The notes beneath the pieces are model-generated. The model saw nothing but the letters and a program-made list of their open reading frames with translations, was not told where the DNA came from and made no database searches. The translations under genes were made by a program, and so were the position numbers. From NCBI GenBank assembly GCA_026874595.1, contig CM049309.1, forward strand, positions 5,168,576 through 5,232,575: a DNA stretch of 64,000 nt, in the 5' to 3' direction. This stretch comes from Sipunculus nudus. Lineage: Eukaryota > Annelida > Sipuncula > Golfingiida > Sipunculidae. This document shows positions 11,750-23,200 of the stretch, in pieces (the stretch's first letter is position 1; every line of letters starts with the position of its first letter).

Positions 11750-12930
11750 TTAAAGTTATCGAGTAACTGACAAATTGAAGAAAGACGGTCACAGATTTCT
11801 AATGCCAAAAACGGATTTTCGCTGCTATTTGTCAGAGAGGCAAAACTGCCGCTCGCTACATAATGTGAATCATTACCAAAGGCCTGAATAATAAAAAAAA
11901 CTTAATATTTTTACGATAAAAACCTAATTACACTTAAACAGGTTTATGTAGATTCAATATTAAAGGAAACATCAAACAAAATATGCTTTGTATCACAAAC
12001 AGTACACGGATTTTGAGCTCACGCACGTGGCCAGACGCTTTTATCAATGTCTGCATAATTTTGATTTTACATCCAGTCTCCTTGAAGCAACAAAAGGCAA
12101 CCGCCCGAGACGAAAGAGCCAATGAAATGCAATATCATGTCGTGTTAGGAAACGTATTTAATCTGCACAAGTCTAACATTGAATAAGAACAAACAGGTGG
12201 ATAGAGTGTCAGTACCCAGGGGGCTGTATTTGATGTGCTATAGCCCTATATCACATAGCAATTTCATATTCAGAACATGGGTCTCATAACACTCCTCCGG
12301 TCTGGCGTATACATATTTACGATTGTTGTAAATACTGAACACCTGATCTCGTGTACCTTCGGTTAACGCTCCTGGTTACAAATGAGGATGTGACGGGCAG
12401 CTTTGTGCCTTTTCTGTACTTGCTGACTGGGGTCTTTCCTGAACATTATTTCATTAGACTCACTGAGAGGGATAGGTTCGTGGCCTTGGATGGTGCCGCT
12501 CAAATCCCACATGTGAGCCTAAGGGTGTCTCTTCAGCTTGATTAAAAAAAACAGGTAAGGAGACAGGAGTCAGTAAGCTAAATCAAGGCAGGATTTGAGA
12601 GGCATGTACGTAAACACACAGGATTTTTTTCTAATTTTCCTTGCTTTATTGTCTTAGACCTCACGGAAACGTTTCAAGGTAAGTCTGTATTCATTGTGTA
12701 CAGAAATCCTGGATCTTCTAACCTTTATAACCATTCAATAGTACTGATCATCTCATCATCATCAGCAACAGTAGCATCATCAGTATTTGCCTATGACACT
12801 GTATACAATACAGCCATGTACATGTATTTGGTTGGTTAACCATTTAATGTGTCACCATACATCATCTTTATCAACAGAGGCAGCGGCATCACTGGTAACA
12901 GAACAATATATGCTCTATCGAGTTTTTCCT
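11750..12930. other. Gene-free stretch
   Basis: No gene, clear repeat or RNA is recognised here on either strand. Open frames present are short and lack similarity to each other or to known families. Confidence 0.4.
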
Positions 12931-12933
12931 TCT

Positions 12934-13223
12934 AAGCCCCAGTCCCATATAAGCACGGATGAACACGGCAGTCCTGGAAAATACACAGCGGCTACACGGA
13001 CCATCCCGGATGTCGCCATCTCCCCGGACCGTCACGGACGAACACGGCAGTTTTGAACTTCCCAAAACTGCCGTGTTGGCCTCCCGGGGCTCCAAGGACC
13101 TTCCCGGACGTTCCAGGACCAACAGGGATCGCCATGGACCATCACAGCGGCTACACGATCCACACCCCGGTTCGTACCGCATGTGATCCGTGTTGATCCG
13201 GCATCTATATGGGACTGGGGCTT
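12934..13223. mobile_element. MITE-like element with 18-bp perfect terminal inverted repeats
   Basis: AAGCCCCAGTCCCATATA at 12934-12951 is perfectly inverted at 13206-13223. The 290-bp interior is GC-rich, unlike its surroundings, and has a strong internal hairpin (AACACGGCAGTTTTG paired with CAAAACTGCCGTGTT around 13040-13077). It carries no transposase, so it is non-autonomous. A target-site duplication is not certain, so the superfamily is open. Confidence 0.7.
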
Positions 13224-13339
13224 TACGGCGTGTTAAAACTTATTGGATATATAAGCGACGGTATATATAAAATCGTTCCTTTACTGCAATGTCTCGCCAG
13301 AGAAGCTTGCCTTATTGGTGAAGCGGGTAAAGCACTGAA

Positions 13340-13393
13340 CACACACACACACCCTCACACATACATACATGCATATAATATATATATATATAT

Positions 13394-13439
<46 letters not shown>

Positions 13440-13440
13440 T
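13340..13440. repeat. (AC)n and (AT)n microsatellite
   Basis: A short AC-rich run (from about 13340) is followed by interrupted AT repeats to 13438. Confidence 0.85.
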
Positions 13441-14029
13441 TAGGCTTTACAAAGTATACACCGTCCACACAGGAAAATATAACATAATTTTTGTGCTTTG
13501 GATTATTAACTTAAGTTGTATAAGGAAATAATCCGGATCTTGAACCGGGTTACCCTGCCTGCACTTGCCCACTAATACGCATCAGTTCGGTCTACTGTAG
13601 TCCACTTAAAAGGTGATCTGCCTTAGTTAGGTTTACTTTAAGTTAAACCTGTCCTAAGTCCGTAAAGGAAAAACCAACTCTGGTCTGTGTGAGGCCAACT
13701 TCTAGCAGTCAATCAGCGCTGGAAGATAAAAGCTAGCTGCTATGAATTTTGCGGAATGTACGGATTCGGTCTAAGATGCAAGGATGTGCTGGCTGCTGTA
13801 TACAACACATATGACTAGAATGAGGTTGTTTTTGCAATGCGAAAAACAGACATATGTCTCCCCTCCCTATATATAGACCTCTCATCCCCAAGTTTGAGAG
13901 TAAAATACGGACTACTTCAAAAGTCACAGCATTCAGAATTATTTCTAATCCGGCTGATTTGACCTTAAAGATAAGGGTCAAGGATCTTTTCTTTCTCCCG
14001 CACCCTCGGGAGTACGGGCTGGTGGAAAA

Positions 14030-15150
14030 AATCCTCTTACAATGGCCTCTCTCTATAAAGCGCTTGTACTGCCAGGTGCGCTTTATGGGGCAGAATTATG
14101 GAATGGTCTTTCTTTACAAGAATATATACATGTATATATATTCTTGAACGAATGCATCGGTTTTGTATTAAGAAAGCCCAGGGTCTCCCTTTTCGTGTCC
14201 GCAGCGATATAGCACTCGGAATGCTAGGCATGCCAAGGTTCTCAGCAATATTAGATAGGTTAAAACTATTATTTTTTGGTAGGTTGTGTTACTATAACAA
14301 TTTAATATCGTCTCAGATGCTTTAGGAACGTATACATACCTACAGAAAAAAACCTCATATAATATTGGTTTTGTGGCAGATATTACTGATACATTAAGAA
14401 ATTATAATCTTGAGTGTCACATGATTAATTTTTATTAGCAGAGTTGTATCTTGAACAAGCATATGTGGAAGAAGGAGGTGACCGCTGCAATTGTTCAGAG
14501 GGAAGAAGTTTTATTTAATGAGAGAATAAGTGAATGGGACGACTTTATAATGTACTCTAGGGTTCAGACAAGTTGTTTTGCGCCTTCACGATTATGGTAT
14601 ACAGCAAACGATTATACTGGATCCTTTTATTATATGGTTAGACTTCTGGCCCACTATAGTTTGTTCGACTCAGCCGGAAATCTGATATTATGTCATTTTT
14701 GTGGAAAGTTATTGCGTAACCCTATATTAAATTACACGTTGTTGTTTCATGTGATTCTGTTATACCCGAAAGGGCGGAACTGTGGAATTATATTTGTGAC
14801 AAGCTTCCCATTGCGAGTATTGCCTACTTTAATGGACTCGACGATAACTCTTTTGAAGGATGCTTGTTGGGATCTGAAATCCCGATGTTATAGGAGAAGA
14901 TGATGGAAAGGATTTCCTACGCGTTGCAGCATACTTCTTTACATCTGTAAAATATGTTACTCATGCACTCTGGCCGAAGGACATTTATTAATATTATATT
15001 TGAGAAATTTTGTTATAGCGTGTTCATTTTGCTTCTCTTGTTAATATTAATTGGAACACTATAGTTTGATTTCTGTGTTTCGATTGACATATTGTGTTGT
15101 ACTGATTATGCTCTTCGCTCAGTGGAGGAATAAAGAAATCAATCAATCAA
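14030..15150 (+). pseudogene. Decayed LINE reverse transcriptase, 3' end
   Basis: Translations in successive plus-strand frames resemble the C-terminal part of a non-LTR retrotransposon polyprotein. From 14042 one frame reads SLYKALVLPGALYGAELWNG. A frameshift near 14145 moves the homology to the next frame (ERMHRFCIKKAQGLPFRVRS), which stops near 14322. A third part, 14451-14903, ends with a zinc-finger-like CHFCGK segment. The element finishes with AATAAAG and a short (ATCA)n tail at about 15129-15150, as expected for a LINE 3' end. Several frameshifts and stops make it non-functional. The N-terminal and catalytic YxDD regions are not present. The clade cannot be named from this fragment. 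Confidence 0.6.
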
Positions 15151-15735
15151 CATCGACAGTTCATATTTGAATAGGGCATGTCCTTAACTTAATTCCCTCT
15201 ATTGGAGTGACGTCCGTGTTTGTACTGCACGACGTATGTTCTTTAATTAAATGGCATGCGGGCATCACGTTTTGATATTTGTAAACAATGTAAGCACGCT
15301 GCATGTGATAGGTTATGTGTATACTTGATTTACACATTTACACTTAAATATACATTTAGTTTATTAAGTTATATGTACATATATAATGTGAAACCCCTCT
15401 ACAGCGGACAGTCAGGACCGGACGATTTGTCCCTTATAACGGGGTGTTTTCCCCAGAGGGGGTCGGGGCCGACGGTTCCGTTGTGCCTAGATGTCATTAC
15501 TCATAACGAAAACTACTATCACAACTTTCCCTAACATGCCATATCCCTGCCCATTCCTGTCACACACAAACACACGCATGCACCCACCCACACACACACA
15601 CAGAGTCGAAGTACGTGCATTTGAGCCAGTAATTATAGAAACCCAACTAACACGTCAAAGGTGAACCTTCTGTTGAAGCGAAAATATATTACACACGGCT
15701 TTCCAGCTCATTTGTGTAACCTGAAAAGGGACTAG

Positions 15736-15832
15736 CAGGGGCGGATCCAGGATTTTGCAAGTGGGGGGGGGGCTAGTAGATACTTTGCATAATATATGTA
15801 TTGGCGCAGGTACTTGCCATAGACATTTATCT

Positions 15833-15896
<64 letters not shown>

Positions 15897-17742
15897 TTTC
15901 AAAAGGTTATAATCGGTCAATCGTTGGAAACGTTATTTGAATTTAAGTCACTATGTACCTATGAAAAAAACTGAATTCTTTGCAGTTTTAAAAACGAAAA
16001 ACTGCCCTTTTTCTGCTCATAAACTTCAGAATGATTATTTTAAAAAACCAACTGTTATTGATGGATGAGAGAAAGAGGTACCGAATGGCCAGTGCCACAT
16101 TCAATCTCTTGTAAACATGTAGTCGTAGTTTCGGTCTGACATTAAATAAGTTGCAGACTGGAAACTAACAAAACATAACTCCTAGGCTATAGATATCAAA
16201 ATATACCTTTTGCATTTTCCCACTTCATATACGATCTGACAATTTGTAAATTGTGAAATTCGAGTAAATGGGAACAGATGTGCAACATAATATTATCCGG
16301 AGACATAGTTTACAACTGGAAACTCATTAACGAAGTTGAGACTAAACGTAAATGCAGACTTTAAAGTCAGACAATTCATATTATGTGTATTTTATATTTT
16401 GTGAATTTACAGTTTATAGCGAGAATTATATAAATTCAAGAGAAATGTGGGGCAAGTTAACCAACTCAATTTTGCATAACCGGTCTGCTCGCCCCTTTCA
16501 GAAAGTTATATCCAATTAAAGGTTCCCCTAAAACCAAAAATAAAGACGGTCTTTTTATAAATATATTTGTGAGATATTATTGTGATCCAACCAACGAACA
16601 ACGACGAATCAACCAACGTCGATAATTACATGAAAACCTTGCTTCGTAGAGGAATATTTAACTAAAAAAAGCAAATAAAAACTTCACTGGAGCAAGCAGT
16701 ATGAATGGGGAATTCATAGTAAAGAATAAATGATCTAGACATTAATTTTTCCTATCAACCGATTTACAAATAAAAATAAGTCTCGGGTATACATGTATTA
16801 ATAATCTCTTTTAAGGTATCGTATAGAGATGAACATGATGTATGAGCACAAGTGCCCAACGATGTAAACATTTTGTTCATTATTTAATCTCAAATAATTA
16901 ATCAGTCATAAAATAAAGACACAACTTTACTTATAAACATTTTTAGTTGCATTAAACATCATTGAAAAAGGCAAACGAATAACTAATGATTGAATATAAT
17001 TTTCTAACTACTTATTTAAGGCATTACTCACCAGCGTTCATTTTGAATAACTGGTATAGCTTGAACTACTTTTCCACGTATGCAGTTGCTTCATTAGTCT
17101 TTAATCTTTGCTTTAATGCGTTCAAACGTCAGATCTCTTTGATATATACGTCTGAAATTTAAAATGCATTACTTTATTCCTAGGATAAAGACGGGTGAAT
17201 AAGGCTTGCTTTTTATTTTAACGCCTATTAATGTTCACAAGCAAGATGTCCAAGCCCAAGGACAGCTGGCATATCACATGAGAGATGCTTGAGGGAGTCA
17301 CGGTTGATAGATCATGTAGATCGAAATTTTTAACGTCTATAACCAATGTTGGAAAATGCCCAACTAATAATTTAAAAATACAACAAGGACTAGGGCCACA
17401 ATGGTCCCCGGCCATATGTTTAACTATGAAAGTGTGGCATCAGTGATGATGCGGGACGGACGAACGGATTGAAGGACTGACAGACGCGGATCATTTAAAT
17501 AGTCCTCTTTCCTAACGGCGGGGGAATAAAAAAGATGCCTGATACTGGTGTCGACATGCGTTTCTCCTAACGATTCCTAGAGTTTTCAACTTTTGTTTTT
17601 CAGTTGAAAGGGTGATATTTGTATGACGGTAACTGGAAATAATGTAAAGAAAATCTTCTCTGAAAAAAATGATAACAATGTTTCAGTCTTGGGGGGGGGG
17701 GGGGCTTCAGCCCCCAAAGCTACCCCTCTGGATCCGCCACTG
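15736..17742. mobile_element. 2.0-kb non-autonomous hAT-like DNA element
   Basis: The left terminus CAGGGGCGGATCCAG at 15736 is inverted at the right end, 17728-17742, with one mismatch. Both ends are flanked by ACTAG (15731-15735 and 17743-17747), a likely 5-bp target-site duplication. Just inside each end is a G-rich tract (15763-15772 and 17690-17704). Termini of the form CAGNGGCGGATCC are typical of hAT-type elements, though those usually make 8-bp duplications. No transposase frame is seen inside; the interior is AT-rich and includes (TA)n at about 15838-15892. The right end lies about 75 bases from the exon of the 228-codon gene, so the element sits in its upstream intron or promoter. 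Confidence 0.65.
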
Positions 17743-17854
17743 ACTAGTTCAGTTCGTCATGAAACTGATATCTTTTTGAAATGTTATGTTAAAAGTGTTG
17801 TATTTTGTCATTTCAGGTTGAATGAACTTGAGATAAAGGCCATCAGCGATCGAG

Positions 17855-18541
17855 ATGGACCATAAAATAGTGAAGTTAAAACAAAGCCGATGTATGGACA
17901 CAGCCCGGAACCGGAACATGACGTGTCAGCGGATCCTGGACCAAACACTGGATGATCTGGATACAGAACTGGAGATTCGGAAGTCGCGATTATCAATAGA
18001 ACAGCTGTACCTGTCTCAGAGTATGGCGGGCAGACAGAACGTGGTGGTAATGCCGAGAGGTCTGTCCCGTGAAGAAAAAATCAAATATATGTCAATCCGT
18101 CGTGTGTATGTACCTACAATAAAGGACGCGGAGGCTAGAATAAGGACCGCTATAGCAAGGAGAGGACTGCTGCCATTTAGTAAAGTGCGGAGACGTAAAA
18201 ACGCTCCTCCACTGACCAGCAAAGATCTCCCCCCTCTCCTGATCAAGCCACTGACGCTGAAGCCGAGCCGCATGCCCGACTTATCAAAACTCGACGACCT
18301 ATCACCTGACATAGCGCCCTCTGGTGTAAAAAGACAAAATAGGAATGGAGCTGGAGACAGCCTGAATCTTCCAAACCAGATTAATCGTACAGATCCCATT
18401 TTCTTAGCTGGTGGGCCCCGAAGACATACTGTCGATGTTCTACCAAAACGTGCTAAAACTAGTACTACAGGAATCGGAACCCCACGCAGGAAGAGCGGCT
18501 TCCCAGCGTCACCGATCAGACAACCGCTCCCAGCATTTTAA
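17855..18541 (+). CDS. Orphan basic protein, 228 residues
   Basis: A single coding exon, with a likely splice acceptor (TTTCATTTCAG) ending at 17816, so there is probably a 5'-UTR intron. The stop is at 18539-18541 and AATAAA follows at 18572-18577. I do not recognise the family. The N-terminal third contains an acidic, probably helical stretch (about residues 28-46, DQTLDDLDTELEIRKSRLSI). A basic middle (residues about 75-115) is followed by a Pro/Lys-rich, probably disordered C-terminus with several Arg/Lys-Ser-Pro-type sites. No signal peptide or membrane segment is seen. The composition would suit a cytoplasmic or nuclear protein, but function is unknown. The opposite-strand open frame is a shadow. 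Confidence 0.65.
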   Translation: MDHKIVKLKQSRCMDTARNRNMTCQRILDQTLDDLDTELEIRKSRLSIEQLYLSQSMAGRQNVVVMPRGLSREEKIKYMSIRRVYVPTIKDAEARIRTAIARRGLLPFSKVRRRKNAPPLTSKDLPPLLIKPLTLKPSRMPDLSKLDDLSPDIAPSGVKRQNRNGAGDSLNLPNQINRTDPIFLAGGPRRHTVDVLPKRAKTSTTGIGTPRRKSGFPASPIRQPLPAF

Positions 18542-18571
18542 CAGATAAATCTTAAATCTGGTGAAGAATGT

Positions 18572-18577
18572 AATAAA
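18572..18577 (+). terminator. Polyadenylation signal of the 228-residue gene
   Basis: AATAAA 31 bases after the stop codon. Confidence 0.5.
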
Positions 18578-18599
18578 ATAAGTATTTTAGTGTAACATT

Positions 18600-20010
18600 T
18601 TAAAAGTGATTTCACAGAATGTATATCGTTAGTTTTTTTATGGCATTGCAAAAAAAATAATAATAATAACAATAACATACGTTCTTCGCCTCTGCCTATT
18701 ATTAAAAAAAACAGACATATTCCCTGTTATCACATATCTGTTAACTTATTATGCTTTACATTACAAACCCCGATGTGATAATCAAAAAGTACTTTTTCTT
18801 GGGTCTAAAACAATATTCAGGATTATGAGCATAGTAAATGCTTGATCCTTTACAAACGAAAAAGAGGACACTTAATGTAATTAATATGATTGTTATATTT
18901 AATATATCGGTGGTCGTTTTTTCTCATTTTAGTATTCTGATGGTGCTATTAATTAATTTTCGTTTAAAAAGTTCAAAACATAATGTATGATGTGATCGTT
19001 TGTAAAGACAATATGGATGTTGTAGGTAGTGACAATATATATTTTTGAATTTATGTAATATGTGATATTCATTGTATATAGAATAGTGCCAGATGAAATT
19101 GTTTTCAGTTGATATAAATATGAATATTCCTCTTTTTTCTTTGAAATTTGCAGAGAGAGAGAGAGAGAGACAGAGAGACTGAGAGAGGACCATATCCATT
19201 CCTATCATTTACTGCCCTATGTAACATTTAACACTTAACATTTACTGCAAGCGTTATGCTAAAAGCCTCATTTTTACAGTATATAAATGGCAGTTGTCTA
19301 ACACAACAACTCCAATTATTTATGACGTCTTGACGGATCATGAGTTAACACGATATCATTAAGTATAATCCCGAGACCTCATGCAAAGTTAGTCACTAGA
19401 TCTGTTCTCGCAGTGAATAGTATACAGAGATTTCACTGTGCTTGATCTTGTGCCCCTATCAGTGTAACTGTATATAAGCGTTAAGTACATGATTATCTGT
19501 GTAGACCTCAATGTCAAGCCGCTGGAAACTACACCATGCCTGTGATTAATTGTTTAGCTATCAGCGCCGGGACCACCTCGGGCTCTTCAAAGTTTCGTAT
19601 AATCGAAATGATCAAGGGTCCGTGGTACCAAGAAAATGTCATGCAGACAACTTTATCAAGTGCCGAGTGTCAAGTGTTCCCGTCATTGAAGTATGTAGCG
19701 CCACCTGTTAGATCAAACAAAAACTAAAATTAAAAACTAAACCTGTTTTCAACAGGTTTGAACCGGTTGGCTACGAGATCATGCTGATAATTTTCATAAG
19801 ACAAAAGACAACTTATTACATTTTATTATCTTTACACTTCAGTTTTACAGTAGTTTTAGAAATAAATTTGGTAAAAATAGGGTCTAAACTATTTTTTAGT
19901 CATAATGTCAATTAAAGTACGCCCTTTAACTTCTAAATTAGTGTCTTTGCTCAGCCTTAAATTTTCTTTCGTGAGAATCTGTCAAAATGTATTATATAAA
20001 ATTATAAGAC
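18600..20010. other. Gene-free stretch
   Basis: AT-rich, with a short (GA)n run at about 19153-19189. No gene is recognised. Confidence 0.45.
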
Positions 20011-20017
20011 GGGGTAT

Positions 20018-20274
20018 AAGGGTGCTTTTCCATGTACGCGTTTTCCAAGCGCAGCTGCCACGTGGCGAAAATCCAGTCAGTTAAATAGTCATTTGCTATT
20101 TCCATGTATGCGATTGTCGCGCGGCAAACGCACGCGTCAGTTTTTGAAACCAGCAGTGCTCGCAGCAAACGCATGGGAATTCCGCCAAAATGACGTCACA
20201 CGTGGGGTTTCCCCGTACTCATATCTTTAGGTCCGTTCAGCTGTTTCAGGAAACACATGCGATTGCCACGCGGC
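20018..20274. repeat. Degenerate satellite-like sequence flanking the 45-bp array
   Basis: Contains scattered relatives of the array unit. CTTTTCCATGTACGCG at about 20031 resembles the unit read on the opposite strand, and TCGCGCGGCAAACGCA at about 20116 and CACGCGGCAAACGCAT at about 20267 match the plus strand. Motifs in both orientations suggest the array arose from a sequence with inverted symmetry. Confidence 0.5.
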
Positions 20275-23200
20275 AAACGCATACAAAATGCTCACATGGA
20301 AAAGGACTAGCCGCGCGGCAAACGCATACAAAATGCTCACATGGAAAAGGACTAGCCGCGCGGCAAACGCATACAAAATGCTCACATGGAAAAGGACTAG
20401 CCGCGCGGCAAACGCATACAAAATGCTCACATGGAAAAGGACTAGCCGCGCGGCAAACGCATACAAAATGCTCACATGGAAAAGGACTAGCCGCGCGGCA
20501 AACGCATACAAAATGCTCACATGGAAAAGGACTAGCCGCGCGGCAAACGCATACAAAATGCTCACATGGAAAAGGACTAGCCGCGCGGCAAACGCATACA
20601 AAATGCTCACATGGAAAAGGACTAGCCGCGCGGCAAACGCATACAAAATGCTGACATGGAAAAGGACTAGCCGCGCGGCAAACGCATACAAAATGCTCAC
20701 ATGGAAAAGGACTAGCCGCGCGGCAAACGCATACAAAATGCTCACATGGAAAAGGACTAGCCGCGCGGCAAACGCATACAAAATGCTGACATGGAAAAGG
20801 ACTAGCCGCGCGGCAAACGCATACAAAATGCTCACATGGAAAAGGACTAGCCGCGCGGCAAACGCATACAAAATGCTCACATGGAAAAGGACTAGCCGCG
20901 CGGCAAACGCATACAAAATGCTCACATGGAAAAGGACTTGCCGCGCGGCAAACGCATACAAAATGCTCACATGGAAAAGGACTAGCCGCGCGGCAAACGC
21001 ATACAAAATGCTCACATGGAAAAGGACTAGCCGCGCGGCAAACGCATACAAAATGCTCACATGGAAAAGGACTAGCCGCGCGGCAAACGCATACAAAATG
21101 CTGACATGGAAAAGGACTAGCCGCGCGGCAAACGCATACAAAATGCTCACATGGAAAAGGACTAGCCGCGCGGTAAACGCATACAAAATGCTCACATGGA
21201 AAAGGACTAGCCGCGCGGCAAACGCATACAAAATGCTCACATGGAAAAGGACTAGCCGCGCGGCAAACGCATACAAAATGCTGACATGGAAAAGGACTAG
21301 CCGCGCGGCAAACGCATACAAAATGCTCACATGGAAAAGGACTAGCCGCGCGGTAAACGCATACAAAATGCTGACATGGAAAAGGACTAGCCGCGCGGCA
21401 AACGCATACAAAATGCTGACATGGAAAAGGACTAGCGGCGCGGCAAACGCATACAAAATGCTCACATGGAAAAGGACTAGCCGCGCGGCAAACGCATACA
21501 AAATGCTCACATGGAAAAGGACTAGCCGCGCGGCAAACGCATACAAAATGCTCACATGGAAAAGGACTAGCCGCGCGGCAAACGCATACAAAATGCTCAC
21601 ATGGAAAAGGACTAGCCGCGCGGCAAACGCATACAAAATGCTCACATGGAAAAGGACTAGCCGCGCGGCAAACGCATACAAAATGCTCACATGGAAAAGG
21701 ACTAGCCGCGCGGTAAACGCATACAAAATGCTGACATGGAAAAGGACTAGCCGCGCGGCAAACGCATACAAAATGCTGACATGGAAAAGGACTAGCGGCG
21801 CGGCAAACGCATACAAAATGCTCACATGGAAAAGGACTAGCCGCGCGGCAAACGCATACAAAATGCTCACATGGAAAAGGACTAGCCGCGCGGCAAACGC
21901 ATACAAAATGCTCACATGGAAAAGGACTAGCCGCGCGGCAAACGCATACAAAATGCTCACATGGAAAAGGACTAGCCGCGCGGCAAACGCATACAAAATG
22001 CTCACATGGAAAAGGACTAGCCGCGCGGCAAACGCATACAAAATGCTCACATGGAAAAGGACTAGCCGCGCGGTAAACGCATACAAAATGCTGACATGGA
22101 AAAGGACTAGCCGCGCGGCAAACGCATACAAAATGCTGACATGGAAAAGGACTAGCCGCGCGGCAAACGCATACAAAATGCTGACATGGAAAAGGACTAG
22201 CCGCGCGGCAAACGCATACAAAATGCTGACATGGAAAAGGACTAGCCGCGCGGCAAACGCATACAAAATGCTGACATGGAAAAGGACTAGCCGCGCGGCA
22301 AACGCATACAAAATGCTCACATGGAAAAGGACTAGCCGCGCGGCAAACGCATACAAAATGCTCACATGGAAAAGGACTAGCCGCGCGGCAAACGCATACA
22401 AAATGCTGACATGGAAAAGGACTAGCCGCGCGGCAAACGCATACAAAATGCTGACATGGAAAAGGACTAGCCGCGCGGCAAACGCATACAAAATGCTCAC
22501 ATGGAAAAGGACTAGCCGCGCGGCAAACGCATACAAAATGCTCACATGGAAAAGGACTAGCCGCGCGGCAAACGCATACAAAATGCTCACATGGAAAAGG
22601 ACTAGCCGCGCGGCAAACGCATACAAAATGCTCACATGGAAAAGGACTAGCCGCGCGGTAAACGCATACAAAATGCTGACATGGAAAAGGACTAGCCGCG
22701 CGGCAAACGCATACAAAATGCTGACATGGAAAAGGACTAGCCGCGCGGCAAACGCATACAAAATGCTCACATGGAAAAGGACTAGCCGCGCGGCAAACGC
22801 ATACAAAATGCTCACATGGAAAAGGACTAGCCGCGCGGTAAACGCATACAAAATGCTGACATGGAAAAGGACTAGCCGCGCGGCAAACGCATACAAAATG
22901 CTGACATGGAAAAGGACTAGCCGCGCGGCAAACGCATACAAAATGCTCACATGGAAAAGGACTAGCCGCGCGGCAAACGCATACAAAATGCTCACATGGA
23001 AAAGGACTAGCCGCGCGGCAAACGCATACAAAATGCTCACATGGAAAAGGACTAGCCGCGCGGCAAACGCATACAAAATGCTCACATGGAAAAGGACTAG
23101 CCGCGCGGTAAACGCATACAAAATGCTCACATGGAAAAGGACTAGCCGCGCGGCAAACGCATACAAAATGCTGACATGGAAAAGGACTAGCCGCGCGGCA

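Noticed and set aside
18016-18399. Minus-strand 127-codon frame
   Set aside because: Shadow of the 228-residue gene on the plus strand.
20190-20654. 154-codon frame at the left edge of the satellite
   Set aside because: Another frame of the same 45-bp unit.
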